NCBI GenBank assembly: GCA_039920165.1
Contig: JBDSEG010000012.1
Location: 1-13,252, forward strand
DNA: 13,252 nt
From: JBDSEG01 sp039920165
GTDB taxonomy: Bacteria > Pseudomonadota > Gammaproteobacteria > Burkholderiales > Burkholderiaceae_C
Direction: 5' to 3'
Below are positions 7,015-13,252 of the stretch, piece by piece. The stretch's first letter is position 1; every line of letters begins with the position of its first letter. Made by a program: the position numbers and the translations under genes. Below the pieces are notes generated by a model, which was given only the letters and a program-made list of their open reading frames with translations, was not told where the DNA came from and made no database searches.

Positions 7015-7949
7015 CTCCCAGCGCCCGATTCTGCAGCGAGGATGCCGGGAATGTCGGCCATCACGGCCGTCTCGCCGCGCTCGAAATCGTGCAGTGGAAG
7101 GTGGGCGATCTTGCGCAACCGGGTCTCGAAGTCGTCGAAGGTGAGCCGGCCTTGCTCGTCGTGGTATTCGCGGAACTGCGCCCGCCGATAGGCCTGTGCC
7201 GGACCGAGGACCGGTAACGAACCGAGCACGTCGTTGCGGACGAAGAAGACGTTATTGCCGGCCGCGTTCGACGCCACCAGCGAATAGCCCTTGCGGCAGG
7301 CCAGGGCGCACAGCGCGGCGATCGATGCACCGTAGTAGATCTTCGAATAGTGCGCGGTGTCGCGCACGAAGGCCGCATCGTAGGGCGTGGTGACCTGCGC
7401 GGTCGGGCCGAAGTGGCTGTTGTACTCGGCCACCACAATGCGCGGCGCGATGCCGTCGATCGCCTGCCAGACCCAGTAGTCGTTGCCGTCTATGTCGATC
7501 GACAGCAACCCGATGTCGCCAGCGACGCCGTTGCGCGCAAGCAGCTCGTTGATATTGTCCCGGGTGATGAACGAAGCCTCGGCCTTGAGGTTGGTCGCCC
7601 AGTAGATCGGGTCGCGCCGGATATGGTCGATATTGTCGGCGCTGCCATCGATCACGAGCCCGCTCCAGCCGTTGTTGCTCAGCAGGAAGCGGGTGTTGGA
7701 CTCGGTGTAATTCTCGACCCCGAACTCGACGAAGATGCGCCGCTCGATCGGCACCCGGGCAACCAGAAACTGGATGATGCCGTCTTCGCCCCACTGCGAG
7801 AAAACGCGGAATTCGGATTGCTCGACGCCACCGCCGAGATGCTGAACCTGGCGCTGTTCGATGCGGCCGAGCGCCTCCTGAATCTTGTAGACGCGCGACG
7901 GCAGTCCGGTATAGCGCTTGATGAAGCGGGTGATCTTGCGAGTGAGCAT
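7011..7949 (-). CDS. FkbM-like protein of unknown function (possible SAM-dependent methyltransferase)
   Basis: A 312-aa soluble protein that I cannot name with certainty. FSQWGEDGII (50-59) is followed by FVEFGVENYTESN (73-85), which looks like a diverged SAM-binding first motif. LVIDGS (98-103) could be the acidic end of strand 2. LLSIDIDGNDYWVW (148-161) and RIVVAEYNSHFGP (170-182) resemble the later FkbM motifs 'KIDVEGxE' and 'vEi'. This pattern suggests a Rossmann-type methyltransferase, perhaps O-methylating a sugar of the repeat unit, but the glycine loop is not classical. The start is uncertain. The ATG at 7949 leaves a 14-base gap and has no Shine-Dalgarno sequence. A TTG at 7967, six codons upstream, would give a 4-base TTGA overlap with the acetyltransferase stop. 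The ATG is preferred because MLTRKITRFIKRY is a natural N-terminus. Confidence 0.65.
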   Translation of the reverse strand: MLTRKITRFIKRYTGLPSRVYKIQEALGRIEQRQVQHLGGGVEQSEFRVFSQWGEDGIIQFLVARVPIERRIFVEFGVENYTESNTRFLLSNNGWSGLVIDGSADNIDHIRRDPIYWATNLKAEASFITRDNINELLARNGVAGDIGLLSIDIDGNDYWVWQAIDGIAPRIVVAEYNSHFGPTAQVTTPYDAAFVRDTAHYSKIYYGASIAALCALACRKGYSLVASNAAGNNVFFVRNDVLGSLPVLGPAQAYRRAQFREYHDEQGRLTFDDFETRLRKIAHLPLHDFERGETAVMADIPGILAAESGAGR

Positions 7950-7963
7950 GGGGGTGGCGGCGT

Positions 7964-8539
7964 TCAAAGCTGCTTGAGGATCCGGGCTGGAATGCCACCG
8001 ACGACCGCCCGGTCCGGTACGTCCTGGGTGACCACCGCATTCGCGGCGACGACCGCATTGCGGCCAATTGTGACGCCCGGCAATACCGCTGCGCCGATGC
8101 CGATCCAGCAGCCGTCGCGCAGAGTCACCGCCGCCACGAAGGCATCGCCCTGGCGCCGGATCGGAAGCTCGGGATCGGCATACAAGTGGTCGGCGTCGCT
8201 GATAAAGACGCGATCCGCGATCAGCACATCGCGACCGATCGTGACGCTCCGCCAAGCATTGATCTGGGTATGCCGGCCGATATAGCTGCCGTCGCCGATG
8301 TGCAGCGTGGGCGCGCCGTCGCGGCGGTCGTCCTTGGCATTCATCCAGACCTGTTCGCCGAGCGTGACGTTGCGGCCCACATGAACCAGGTGCGGGCTGT
8401 CCAGGCGGGCGCGCCGGCCCAGTTGCGAGCCTTCTCCGAACGCGCCGAAAGCGCTGCGCATCATGAGGCTGTTGCCGCGCAGCAGCAGTCGGTCGCATAG
8501 CGCGAAGGCCGAACGCAGAAGGCCGGATACGGTGCTCAC
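7964..8539 (-). CDS. Hexapeptide-repeat (left-handed beta-helix) O-acetyltransferase
   Basis: A 191-aa protein built from hexapeptide turns such as VTLGEQ, IGDGSY, VTIGRD, IGIGAA and VTIGRN. It ends in DVPDRAVVGGIPARIL, the classic C-terminal segment of WcaF/maltose-acetyltransferase-type enzymes. The His in ISDADHLY (H118) matches the usual catalytic His. It probably transfers acetyl from acetyl-CoA to a sugar of the repeat unit, or to a precursor, in the cytoplasm. The start is a GTG at 8539, giving a 4-base GTGA overlap with the upstream stop. It is preceded by AAGGAG at the expected distance, the best Shine-Dalgarno site in the cluster. No ATG is in frame before residue 26. The first 35 residues are hydrophobic and basic, before the helix proper starts. 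Confidence 0.88.
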   Translation of the reverse strand: MSTVSGLLRSAFALCDRLLLRGNSLMMRSAFGAFGEGSQLGRRARLDSPHLVHVGRNVTLGEQVWMNAKDDRRDGAPTLHIGDGSYIGRHTQINAWRSVTIGRDVLIADRVFISDADHLYADPELPIRRQGDAFVAAVTLRDGCWIGIGAAVLPGVTIGRNAVVAANAVVTQDVPDRAVVGGIPARILKQL

Positions 8540-10074
8540 ACCATCTCCTTCGATTCGATCTGCGCGAGGTGGTTCAGGAAGGCGACCGGCACGTTGCGCT
8601 CGAGCGAGGTGATGGTGGCCTGCACCTTGACGTGGCGTGCGAGGTCGGCCAGATCCTGACGGCTCCAGTCGGAAAAGCCTTCCGGGTTGAAGGGTGAGAA
8701 GACCCAGTTGCAGCACTGCGTCAGGTAGTAGCAGCACAGAGCATCGTCGCGCATCGCCGGGGTGACAACGCAGCCGCCCGACGCAGCTTGCGACAGCAGC
8801 GCGCGGTACTGCTGCAGGTCGCCCGCCTTCCAGACGAAGCCGAGGTCGGCGTAGTACGAGCGCGAGGCGGTCACGACGGGCTTGCCGTGCGCCGCCGCCT
8901 CGATCCCGATGGTTGACGTATAGACGACGACGGCGGCAACCTGTTCGAGCAGGTCGTAGCTGTTCACCGGCTCGTCGGCGGCGATGAAGTGCAGCCGCGG
9001 TTGGCTGCCGACATGGCGTGCAAGCAGGTCGTGGTAGTCGTCGCTGGTACGCGCGATTTCGAGCCGTTCGGCGGGGTGCTGGCGAACGATCACCGGCGCG
9101 TCCGTATGTTCGAGCAGATAGCGCACCGTCTCGACGATCCACTGCATGCTGTCGTCGAACACCACGTGCAATCCGAGCGCCGCCGAATCCCACGACGAAT
9201 TCAGCGCAATCAGGACCGCGCCGTCGAATCTCGGATCGCGCTGCCGGCTGCCCTGCATCTGCGAGGCGAACTTGTCGACGCCGCCGCGTCGGCGCCCGAT
9301 TTCGGCCTGCGCCGCTGCCACGACCGCAGCGTGCTCTTGGCCCCAGTCGGGGCGCGCCTTGAGCATCGCGAAAGCGCGCGGGATGTCCTGCAGCTGGCAG
9401 GCAACGCCGTCGGCCGCGAGCATGAGCGTGCCGTAGCCGCCCGAGTCGTAGCTCGCCAGGCGAATGCCTCTGGCGCGCGCGTGCGAGGTCCACAGGCCGG
9501 TAGACCCCCAAACGCCGCCGGGAACGAAGACGACGTCGAAGCGACCGCCCTGCAGCACACGGCCGATCGCGCCGTGGCTCGCGCCGAGCTGGCGCACCGA
9601 ACGTTCGAGGTGCGCGGCGCGACCGCTCTCGCTCATCTCGCCGCGCAGCGCCCAAACCGCATTCAGCTCGGCCAGGCGGCACACGGCGTCTCGTTCGGCC
9701 TCGCTTAGCGCCGAGTCCGAGCGTTGCGCGCCGAGCCGGATCACCTCGTGGTGGCCGCGCAGCCGCCGCAGAACCGAGCGCATGCAGGCGACGACAAATC
9801 GAAAGCGCAGGCCGTGCGAGCCGAACGGCAGATCGTCGACGATGAAGCTGATCCGGTTGCCGCGCGCGGCCAGAAAGAGTCCGCACACCAGCGAGAACCA
9901 AGGCACCGAGGTGCCCATCCAGGGCGCCATGACGATGGCGAAGCGCAGGGCATCGTTGCGCGGCGCCGGCGCGGGATAGGCGGCGACACGCGCGCGCATC
10001 AGCCGTGTATCGCGCAGCCAGGCCCCTGGATCGAAACCCATCCTGCGCGCCAGCGTGGAAGTCAGGGAAGGCAT
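8536..10074 (-). CDS. Capsule-synthesis-type glycosyltransferase (KpsC/KpsS-like fold)
   Basis: A 512-aa protein starting MPSLTSTLARRMGFDPGAW. The N-terminal half has a Rossmann-like domain beginning RFAIVMAPWMGTSVPW (44-59). The C-terminal half holds VIVRQHP (328-334), then VVVYTSTIGIEAAAHGKPVV (382-401) and SYYADLGFVW (406-415). These resemble the HP and TSTxGxEAxxxGKPVV...YAxxGL motifs of the Capsule_synth family (KpsC, KpsS, LipA/LipB). Known members include Kdo transferases, but the sugar used here is unknown and the match is to the motif only. It probably adds one sugar to the repeat unit. An unusual CC-x5-CC pattern occurs at C447-C455. The ATG at 10074 overlaps the end of wzx by 13 bases, the longest overlap in the window. 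The gene ends in a GTGA overlap with the acetyltransferase. Confidence 0.72.
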   Translation of the reverse strand: MPSLTSTLARRMGFDPGAWLRDTRLMRARVAAYPAPAPRNDALRFAIVMAPWMGTSVPWFSLVCGLFLAARGNRISFIVDDLPFGSHGLRFRFVVACMRSVLRRLRGHHEVIRLGAQRSDSALSEAERDAVCRLAELNAVWALRGEMSESGRAAHLERSVRQLGASHGAIGRVLQGGRFDVVFVPGGVWGSTGLWTSHARARGIRLASYDSGGYGTLMLAADGVACQLQDIPRAFAMLKARPDWGQEHAAVVAAAQAEIGRRRGGVDKFASQMQGSRQRDPRFDGAVLIALNSSWDSAALGLHVVFDDSMQWIVETVRYLLEHTDAPVIVRQHPAERLEIARTSDDYHDLLARHVGSQPRLHFIAADEPVNSYDLLEQVAAVVVYTSTIGIEAAAHGKPVVTASRSYYADLGFVWKAGDLQQYRALLSQAASGGCVVTPAMRDDALCCYYLTQCCNWVFSPFNPEGFSDWSRQDLADLARHVKVQATITSLERNVPVAFLNHLAQIESKEMV

Positions 10075-11507
10075 GGCTTGGAGTGTTTCTCGGAAAACCT
10101 GACAACCAGGCGTCGGATGTCGTGGCGATGGAGTGCCCCCAGGAACAGCGCCGCGACGCCGAGCTTCACGCCAATCGCCACCGGCAGATCCAAGCCGAGT
10201 GCGCCCAGCCAAGCCGCAAAGCCGGCCAGCGCGCAGGCTGCGCCGAGCGCGCTCAGCATCGGCCGCAGGTACGAGATGCCGGTCAGCCGGCGCGCCAGCG
10301 ACTGCCCGAGCAAGGCCATGACGAAGAAGGCGGCGCCGATTGCAAGGGCCGCGCCGTACAGCTGGTAGCGCGGGATCAGCCACATGCCGAGCCCGACCGA
10401 GAGCAACGCGCCCGCCGTCGAGATGGCGACAGATGTCTTGGGGCGGCGGTGAAAGAGCAGCGCGGTGTCGGAGATCAGGTTGAACGAGTAGGCGAAGCTC
10501 GCCACCAGAAGAATCAGCAGCACGCCGTGGCCGCTTGAATAGCTGGCGGGCGCGACGAGCGAAAAAAGCTCGGAGGCGAACAGCAACAAGGCGGCGGTGA
10601 GCGTGAACATGATGCGCATCAGGATGCGACCGGAGCGCACGAGTAACTCGTCGGCATAATGCGCTTCGGCGGCGAAGACCGCGGGCTGGGTGGCCTTGCC
10701 GAACGCCGCCGCGGCGATGGTCAGCATCATTGCCAGTTGCTGCGCGAGTCCGAAGATCGCCATCTGCTCGACCTCGACATGACGTTGCAGGATCAGCGTG
10801 CTGATCCGGTTCAGCACGAAATAGGCGATATAGCCGAGCATGATCGGCAGCGCATAGCGCAGCGATTGCGCGATGTGCGGCCAGTGGATGGCCAGGCGAA
10901 AGCGCCGCCCAATGAGCCACGGCAGGATCAGCGCCGAGAAGGCCGAGCTGACGAGCAGCGCCGACAGCAGGCCCGGCAGCCCGCGGTGCAGAAACGCGAG
11001 GTTGACGATGGCGGCAGCGGCGAGCACGAACGAGGTGCCGACCTGCAGCGCGCTGAAGATCGCGACCCGGCCTTCCAGGCGCAGCCACAGCGTGCCGATG
11101 GCAGAAAAGAAGCCGGTGGCGGTGATCGCGAGCGCATAGCCGAGGTAAGGCGCCGCGGGCGTCGACGGCGACAGCAGCGCCCACAGCGACTCGCCCCAGC
11201 CGTAGAGCAATACGCACCAGACGACGAGCACGAGACCGAAGAAGGTCAGCACCGAACTCATGTACTCGATATGCAGTCCGGTCTTGCGATGGTCAAAATA
11301 GAGACGCGCCACCGCCGAAGGCAGGCCGAGGTACAGCAGGTAGGTCAGGATCTCGATATTGGTCCGCACGATCACATAGGTGCCGAACCCGGCCTGCGAC
11401 AGCGTGCGCGTATACAAGGGCAGCAACGCGAAGCCGCCCACGGCCAGGACGACGACGTCGGCGATGCCGTACAGCAATGTGGTCGAGAGAAGGCGTCGGG
11501 TGTCCAA
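10062..11507 (-). CDS. wzx: Polysaccharide repeat-unit flippase (Wzx, MOP superfamily)
   Basis: An integral membrane protein of about 481 aa with roughly 12-14 hydrophobic segments, in the size range of Wzx flippases. The N-terminal part (TLLYGIADVVVLAVGGFALLP, then LYTRTLSQAGFGTYVI) resembles the first helices of the polysaccharide-export MOP group. Wzx moves undecaprenyl-diphosphate-linked repeat units across the inner membrane. No ATG occurs in frame near the start. I chose TTG at 11507 (product MDTRRLLSTTLL), which begins 32 bases after the hisH stop. It has only a weak AAAGA upstream. The next TTG, at 11477, has no Shine-Dalgarno sequence. The reading frame continues upstream into hisH, but without a usable start codon. 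The 3' end overlaps the capsule-type transferase by 13 bases. The separation from wzy by more than 6 kb is not unusual. Confidence 0.85.
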   Translation of the reverse strand: MDTRRLLSTTLLYGIADVVVLAVGGFALLPLYTRTLSQAGFGTYVIVRTNIEILTYLLYLGLPSAVARLYFDHRKTGLHIEYMSSVLTFFGLVLVVWCVLLYGWGESLWALLSPSTPAAPYLGYALAITATGFFSAIGTLWLRLEGRVAIFSALQVGTSFVLAAAAIVNLAFLHRGLPGLLSALLVSSAFSALILPWLIGRRFRLAIHWPHIAQSLRYALPIMLGYIAYFVLNRISTLILQRHVEVEQMAIFGLAQQLAMMLTIAAAAFGKATQPAVFAAEAHYADELLVRSGRILMRIMFTLTAALLLFASELFSLVAPASYSSGHGVLLILLVASFAYSFNLISDTALLFHRRPKTSVAISTAGALLSVGLGMWLIPRYQLYGAALAIGAAFFVMALLGQSLARRLTGISYLRPMLSALGAACALAGFAAWLGALGLDLPVAIGVKLGVAALFLGALHRHDIRRLVVRFSEKHSKPCLP

Positions 11508-11539
11508 GAGAGGTCTTTGCGGCAGCAGCGGCCGCGTGT

Positions 11540-12181
11540 CTAGCTTTGGAGGAAGTTGCGCAGCACCTGCAGTCCCACCGCCCCGCTCTTCTCGGGGTGA
11601 AACTGGCAGCCCAGCACGTTGTCGCGCTGTACGGCGGCGGCGACGCGGGCGTCGCCGTAGTAGCAATCGGCCAGACGGTGCCCGGGCACGGCGGGCTCGG
11701 CCATGAACGAATGGACGAAATAGACGGCGTCGCCCGCAGCGATGCCATCCAGCAGCGTGCCTTGCCAGCCGGCGCGCTGCGAAGGCAGGACGAGTTCGTT
11801 CCAGCCGATGTGCGGGATCTTCTGCGGCGTGCTGGACGACGTCGTCGCGGGAATGCGCACGACCTGGCCGGGGATGAGACCGAGTCCCGGCGTGACGCCG
11901 AATTCGTCGCTGCGCCCGAACAGCATCTGCATGCCCAGGCAGATGCCCAGGAGCGGCATGCCGGCAGCGGCGACCTCGCGCACGACCGCATCGAGCCCGT
12001 GCGAACGCAGCGCGGCCATCCCATCGGCGAAGGCGCCAACGCCTGGCAGCACGACGCGCTTGGAAGCGCGGATCTTGGCGGGGTCGGCCGTGACCTCGAC
12101 CCGAGCGCCACAGTGCTCGAGCGCGCGCTGCACGCTCAGCAGGTTGCCGACGCCGTAGTCGATGACCACGACCTCAGTCAT
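11540..12181 (-). CDS. hisH2: HisH-like glutamine amidotransferase of a sugar amidation system
   Basis: A 213-aa class I glutamine amidotransferase, the usual size of HisH. VIDYGVGNLLSV (6-17) and the oxyanion segment LPGVGAF (45-51) are followed by the nucleophile C81 in GICLGMQ. The other triad members, H195 and E197, lie in CQFHPEKSG. The enzyme hydrolyses glutamine and channels ammonia to a HisF partner. Because it sits between hisF-like and wzx genes, after a WbpG-type amidotransferase, it most likely serves acetamidino sugar synthesis rather than histidine synthesis; this is inference from the Pseudomonas and Campylobacter systems. The start is the ATG at 12181, with a GAGG about 6 bases upstream and an 8-base overlap with the hisF stop. 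The upstream in-frame extension is hisF-overlapping sequence and is not part of the protein. Confidence 0.9.
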   Translation of the reverse strand: MTEVVVIDYGVGNLLSVQRALEHCGARVEVTADPAKIRASKRVVLPGVGAFADGMAALRSHGLDAVVREVAAAGMPLLGICLGMQMLFGRSDEFGVTPGLGLIPGQVVRIPATTSSSTPQKIPHIGWNELVLPSQRAGWQGTLLDGIAAGDAVYFVHSFMAEPAVPGHRLADCYYGDARVAAAVQRDNVLGCQFHPEKSGAVGLQVLRNFLQS

Positions 12182-12959
12182 TCGCAGCCTCGCTGTGGCC
12201 GAACCTTCGGACGAGGATGCCGGCGTCGCGCGCGCTGCGCCGGATATCGGCCACCGTGGCACGGCCGTAATGCAGGATGTCCGCCATCGCGACCGCATCC
12301 GCTGCGCCTATGCGCACCGCGTCCACCGCATGCGCCGGCACGCCCATGCCGCCGCTCGCGATCACCGGCACCGCCACTTCGGCGGTGACGGCGCGCACCA
12401 GCGCGATGTCGAAACCCTTGCGCGTTCCCTCCTGGTCGACCGAGGTCAGCAGGATCTCGCCTGCCCCCATGGCGACGCCGCGGCGCACCCACTCGATCAC
12501 GTCCAGCCCGGTATCCTCGCGGCCGTTTTCGGTGAAGGCTTCCCAGCGGCCGGGGGCGATGCGCTTGGCCTCGACCGACAGCACCATGCACTGGCTGCCG
12601 AAACGCCGCGCAATATCGGTGATGAGCTGCGGGTTGGCGACCGCCGCGGTATTGACCGCCACCTTATCGGCGCCGCAGCGCAGCAGGTGGGTCGCATCGT
12701 CGACGGAGCGGATGCCGCCGCCCACGGTCATCGGGATGAAGACATCCTGCGCCGCGCTCTTGACGATATCGCCGAGGCTGTTGCGACCGTACAGGCTCGC
12801 CACGCAATCCATGTAGATCAGCTCGTCGGCGCCTTGCTCGTAGTAGCGGAGCGCATGCTCGTTGGGCGAGCCGATGACGCGCAAGCCCTCAAGGTGCACC
12901 CCCTTGATGAGGTTCGGCCCCTTCACGTCCAGCCTCGCGATGAGGCGGGTGTTCCTCAT
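12174..12959 (-). CDS. hisF2: HisF-like cyclase/ammonia-channel subunit of a sugar amidation system
   Basis: A 261-aa (beta-alpha)8-barrel protein that aligns with HisF over its full length and with nearly identical numbering. LIARLDVKG carries the catalytic D11. R5, E46, K99 and E168 match the ammonia-gate residues of HisF. The phosphate-binding loops GGGIRS (80-85) and ASGGMG are present. The second catalytic Asp (D130 in Thermotoga HisF, in the motif 'IDAKR') is Glu here: MVLSVEAKR, E130. The codon is clear (GAG). This fits a paralogue that feeds ammonia to the WbpG-type enzyme and does not need the histidine cyclase reaction; that role is inferred. The start is the ATG at 12959, in an ATGA overlap with wbpG, and no upstream Shine-Dalgarno sequence is needed. 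The 31 codons before it lie inside wbpG. Confidence 0.88.
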   Translation of the reverse strand: MRNTRLIARLDVKGPNLIKGVHLEGLRVIGSPNEHALRYYEQGADELIYMDCVASLYGRNSLGDIVKSAAQDVFIPMTVGGGIRSVDDATHLLRCGADKVAVNTAAVANPQLITDIARRFGSQCMVLSVEAKRIAPGRWEAFTENGREDTGLDVIEWVRRGVAMGAGEILLTSVDQEGTRKGFDIALVRAVTAEVAVPVIASGGMGVPAHAVDAVRIGAADAVAMADILHYGRATVADIRRSARDAGILVRRFGHSEAAND

Positions 12960-13252
12960 GCGGCGCGGCCGGTCCGGATCCACGGCGCGTGGCGCAGCTT
13001 CCATTCGCCGTCCTCGACCTTCCACAGGTGCGGCGAGCGGAAACGGTCGCACAGCGCCAGGAACTCGTCCTGCGTCATGCCGATGTACTCGAGGAACTCT
13101 TTCTCATAGCGCGCCGGGTATTCACCCTCGTAGCGCCCCATCAGCGCAACCGCCTCTTCCTTGGTGATATGGTGGTTGCGAATCTCCTGGGCCGAATCCA
13201 TCATCGTTCGGCCGACACCGAATTTGATCCAGCGCGTGAAGTAGAAGAAGCC
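12956..13252 (-). CDS. wbpG: WbpG/PseA-type N-acetyl sugar amidotransferase, C-terminal part (cut by window edge)
   Basis: The gene enters from the right edge, and only the last 98 codons are seen. Reading in from the edge gives GFFYFTRWIKFGVGRTMMDS, then the segment EIRNHHITKEEAVALMGRYEGEYPARY and FLEYIGMTQDEF. This pattern, with WIKFGxGR, EIRxxxITxEEA and a YxGEYP block, is what I recall of the C-terminus of WbpG/PseA N-acetyl sugar amidotransferases. An internal ATG at 13204 opens an 82-aa ORF, but the conserved upstream residues show that this is not the true start. The enzyme uses ammonia supplied by HisH/HisF to turn an N-acetyl group of a UDP-sugar or nonulosonic acid into an acetamidino group. 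The nucleotide-binding and catalytic half lies outside the window. The ATGA overlap with hisF supports joint function. Confidence 0.85.
   Translation of the reverse strand, partial: GFFYFTRWIKFGVGRTMMDSAQEIRNHHITKEEAVALMGRYEGEYPARYEKEFLEYIGMTQDEFLALCDRFRSPHLWKVEDGEWKLRHAPWIRTGRAA

Noticed and set aside
6031..7191. Plus-strand ORF of 386 codons
   Set aside because: It is antisense to the epimerase, which has intact catalytic motifs; it is a codon-bias shadow.
8540..10105. Upstream extension of the acetyltransferase frame to 713 codons
   Set aside because: The extra part is a shadow of the capsule-type transferase. The hexapeptide protein begins at GTG 8539 with a strong Shine-Dalgarno sequence.
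10075..11217. Upstream extension of the capsule-type transferase frame to 893 codons
   Set aside because: The first 381 codons lie in another frame of wzx and read as Arg/Ala-rich nonsense. The true protein begins at ATG 10074.
11540..12959. hisH and hisF as part of a histidine biosynthesis operon
   Set aside because: No other his gene is next to them. They are flanked by wbpG and wzx, and the HisF has an altered catalytic residue.
12956..13204. A complete small 82-aa gene at the right edge
   Set aside because: The frame stays open to the window edge and the upstream residues (FTRWIKFGVGR) look like the conserved WbpG family, so this is the end of a larger gene.
1..13252. CRISPR arrays, tRNA/rRNA genes, insertion sequences, defence genes
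   Set aside because: No regularly spaced repeats, RNA-gene signatures, transposase motifs or defence-type domains were seen on either strand.

Overview
This window is one strand of a surface-polysaccharide (O-antigen or capsule) gene cluster. It holds 15 protein genes, all on the minus strand, so transcription runs from right to left. Thirteen are complete. The first gene (right edge) and the last gene (left edge) are cut by the window. The DNA is GC-rich throughout, codons strongly favour G or C in third position, and long antisense shadow ORFs are common. Gene content and order resemble the Pseudomonas B-band type O-antigen loci, which suggests a high-GC Gram-negative of the Pseudomonadota, perhaps a betaproteobacterium. 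The species cannot be fixed from this sequence.

Layout in transcription order. (1) Right end, about 11.5-13.25 kb: the 3' end of a WbpG-type N-acetyl sugar amidotransferase, then hisF-like and hisH-like genes. Together these form the amidation trio that turns an N-acetyl group into an acetamidino group. (2) 10.06-11.5 kb: a Wzx flippase. (3) 6.1-10.1 kb: a large capsule-synthesis-type glycosyltransferase, a hexapeptide acetyltransferase, a poorly known FkbM-like protein and an NDP-sugar epimerase/reductase. (4) 1.3-6.1 kb: a GT4 glycosyltransferase, a GT2, a Wzy polymerase and two more GT2 enzymes. (5) Left end: a WbpL-type initiating sugar-phosphate transferase, then the start of a WbpM-type 4,6-dehydratase.

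How they fit together (inference from family roles): the WbpL-type enzyme puts the first sugar phosphate on undecaprenyl phosphate, probably a 6-deoxy-HexNAc made through the WbpM-type enzyme. Up to five further glycosyltransferases extend the unit. One sugar is amidated by the WbpG/HisH/HisF system, and others may be acetylated or methylated. Wzx flips the lipid-linked unit and Wzy polymerises it in the periplasm.

The genes are extremely tightly packed. Most junctions are 4-base ATGA/GTGA overlaps, three are 8-base overlaps and one is a 13-base overlap, so the block looks like one translationally coupled operon. The largest gaps are 39 bases (228-266) and about 32 bases (11508-11539). No promoter, terminator, RNA gene, CRISPR array, insertion sequence or stretch over 300 bases without a gene was seen. 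I did not find a wholly new system. The points most worth a second look are the Asp-to-Glu change at a catalytic position of the HisF-like protein, the FkbM-like gene, and the capsule-type transferase inside a Wzx/Wzy locus.
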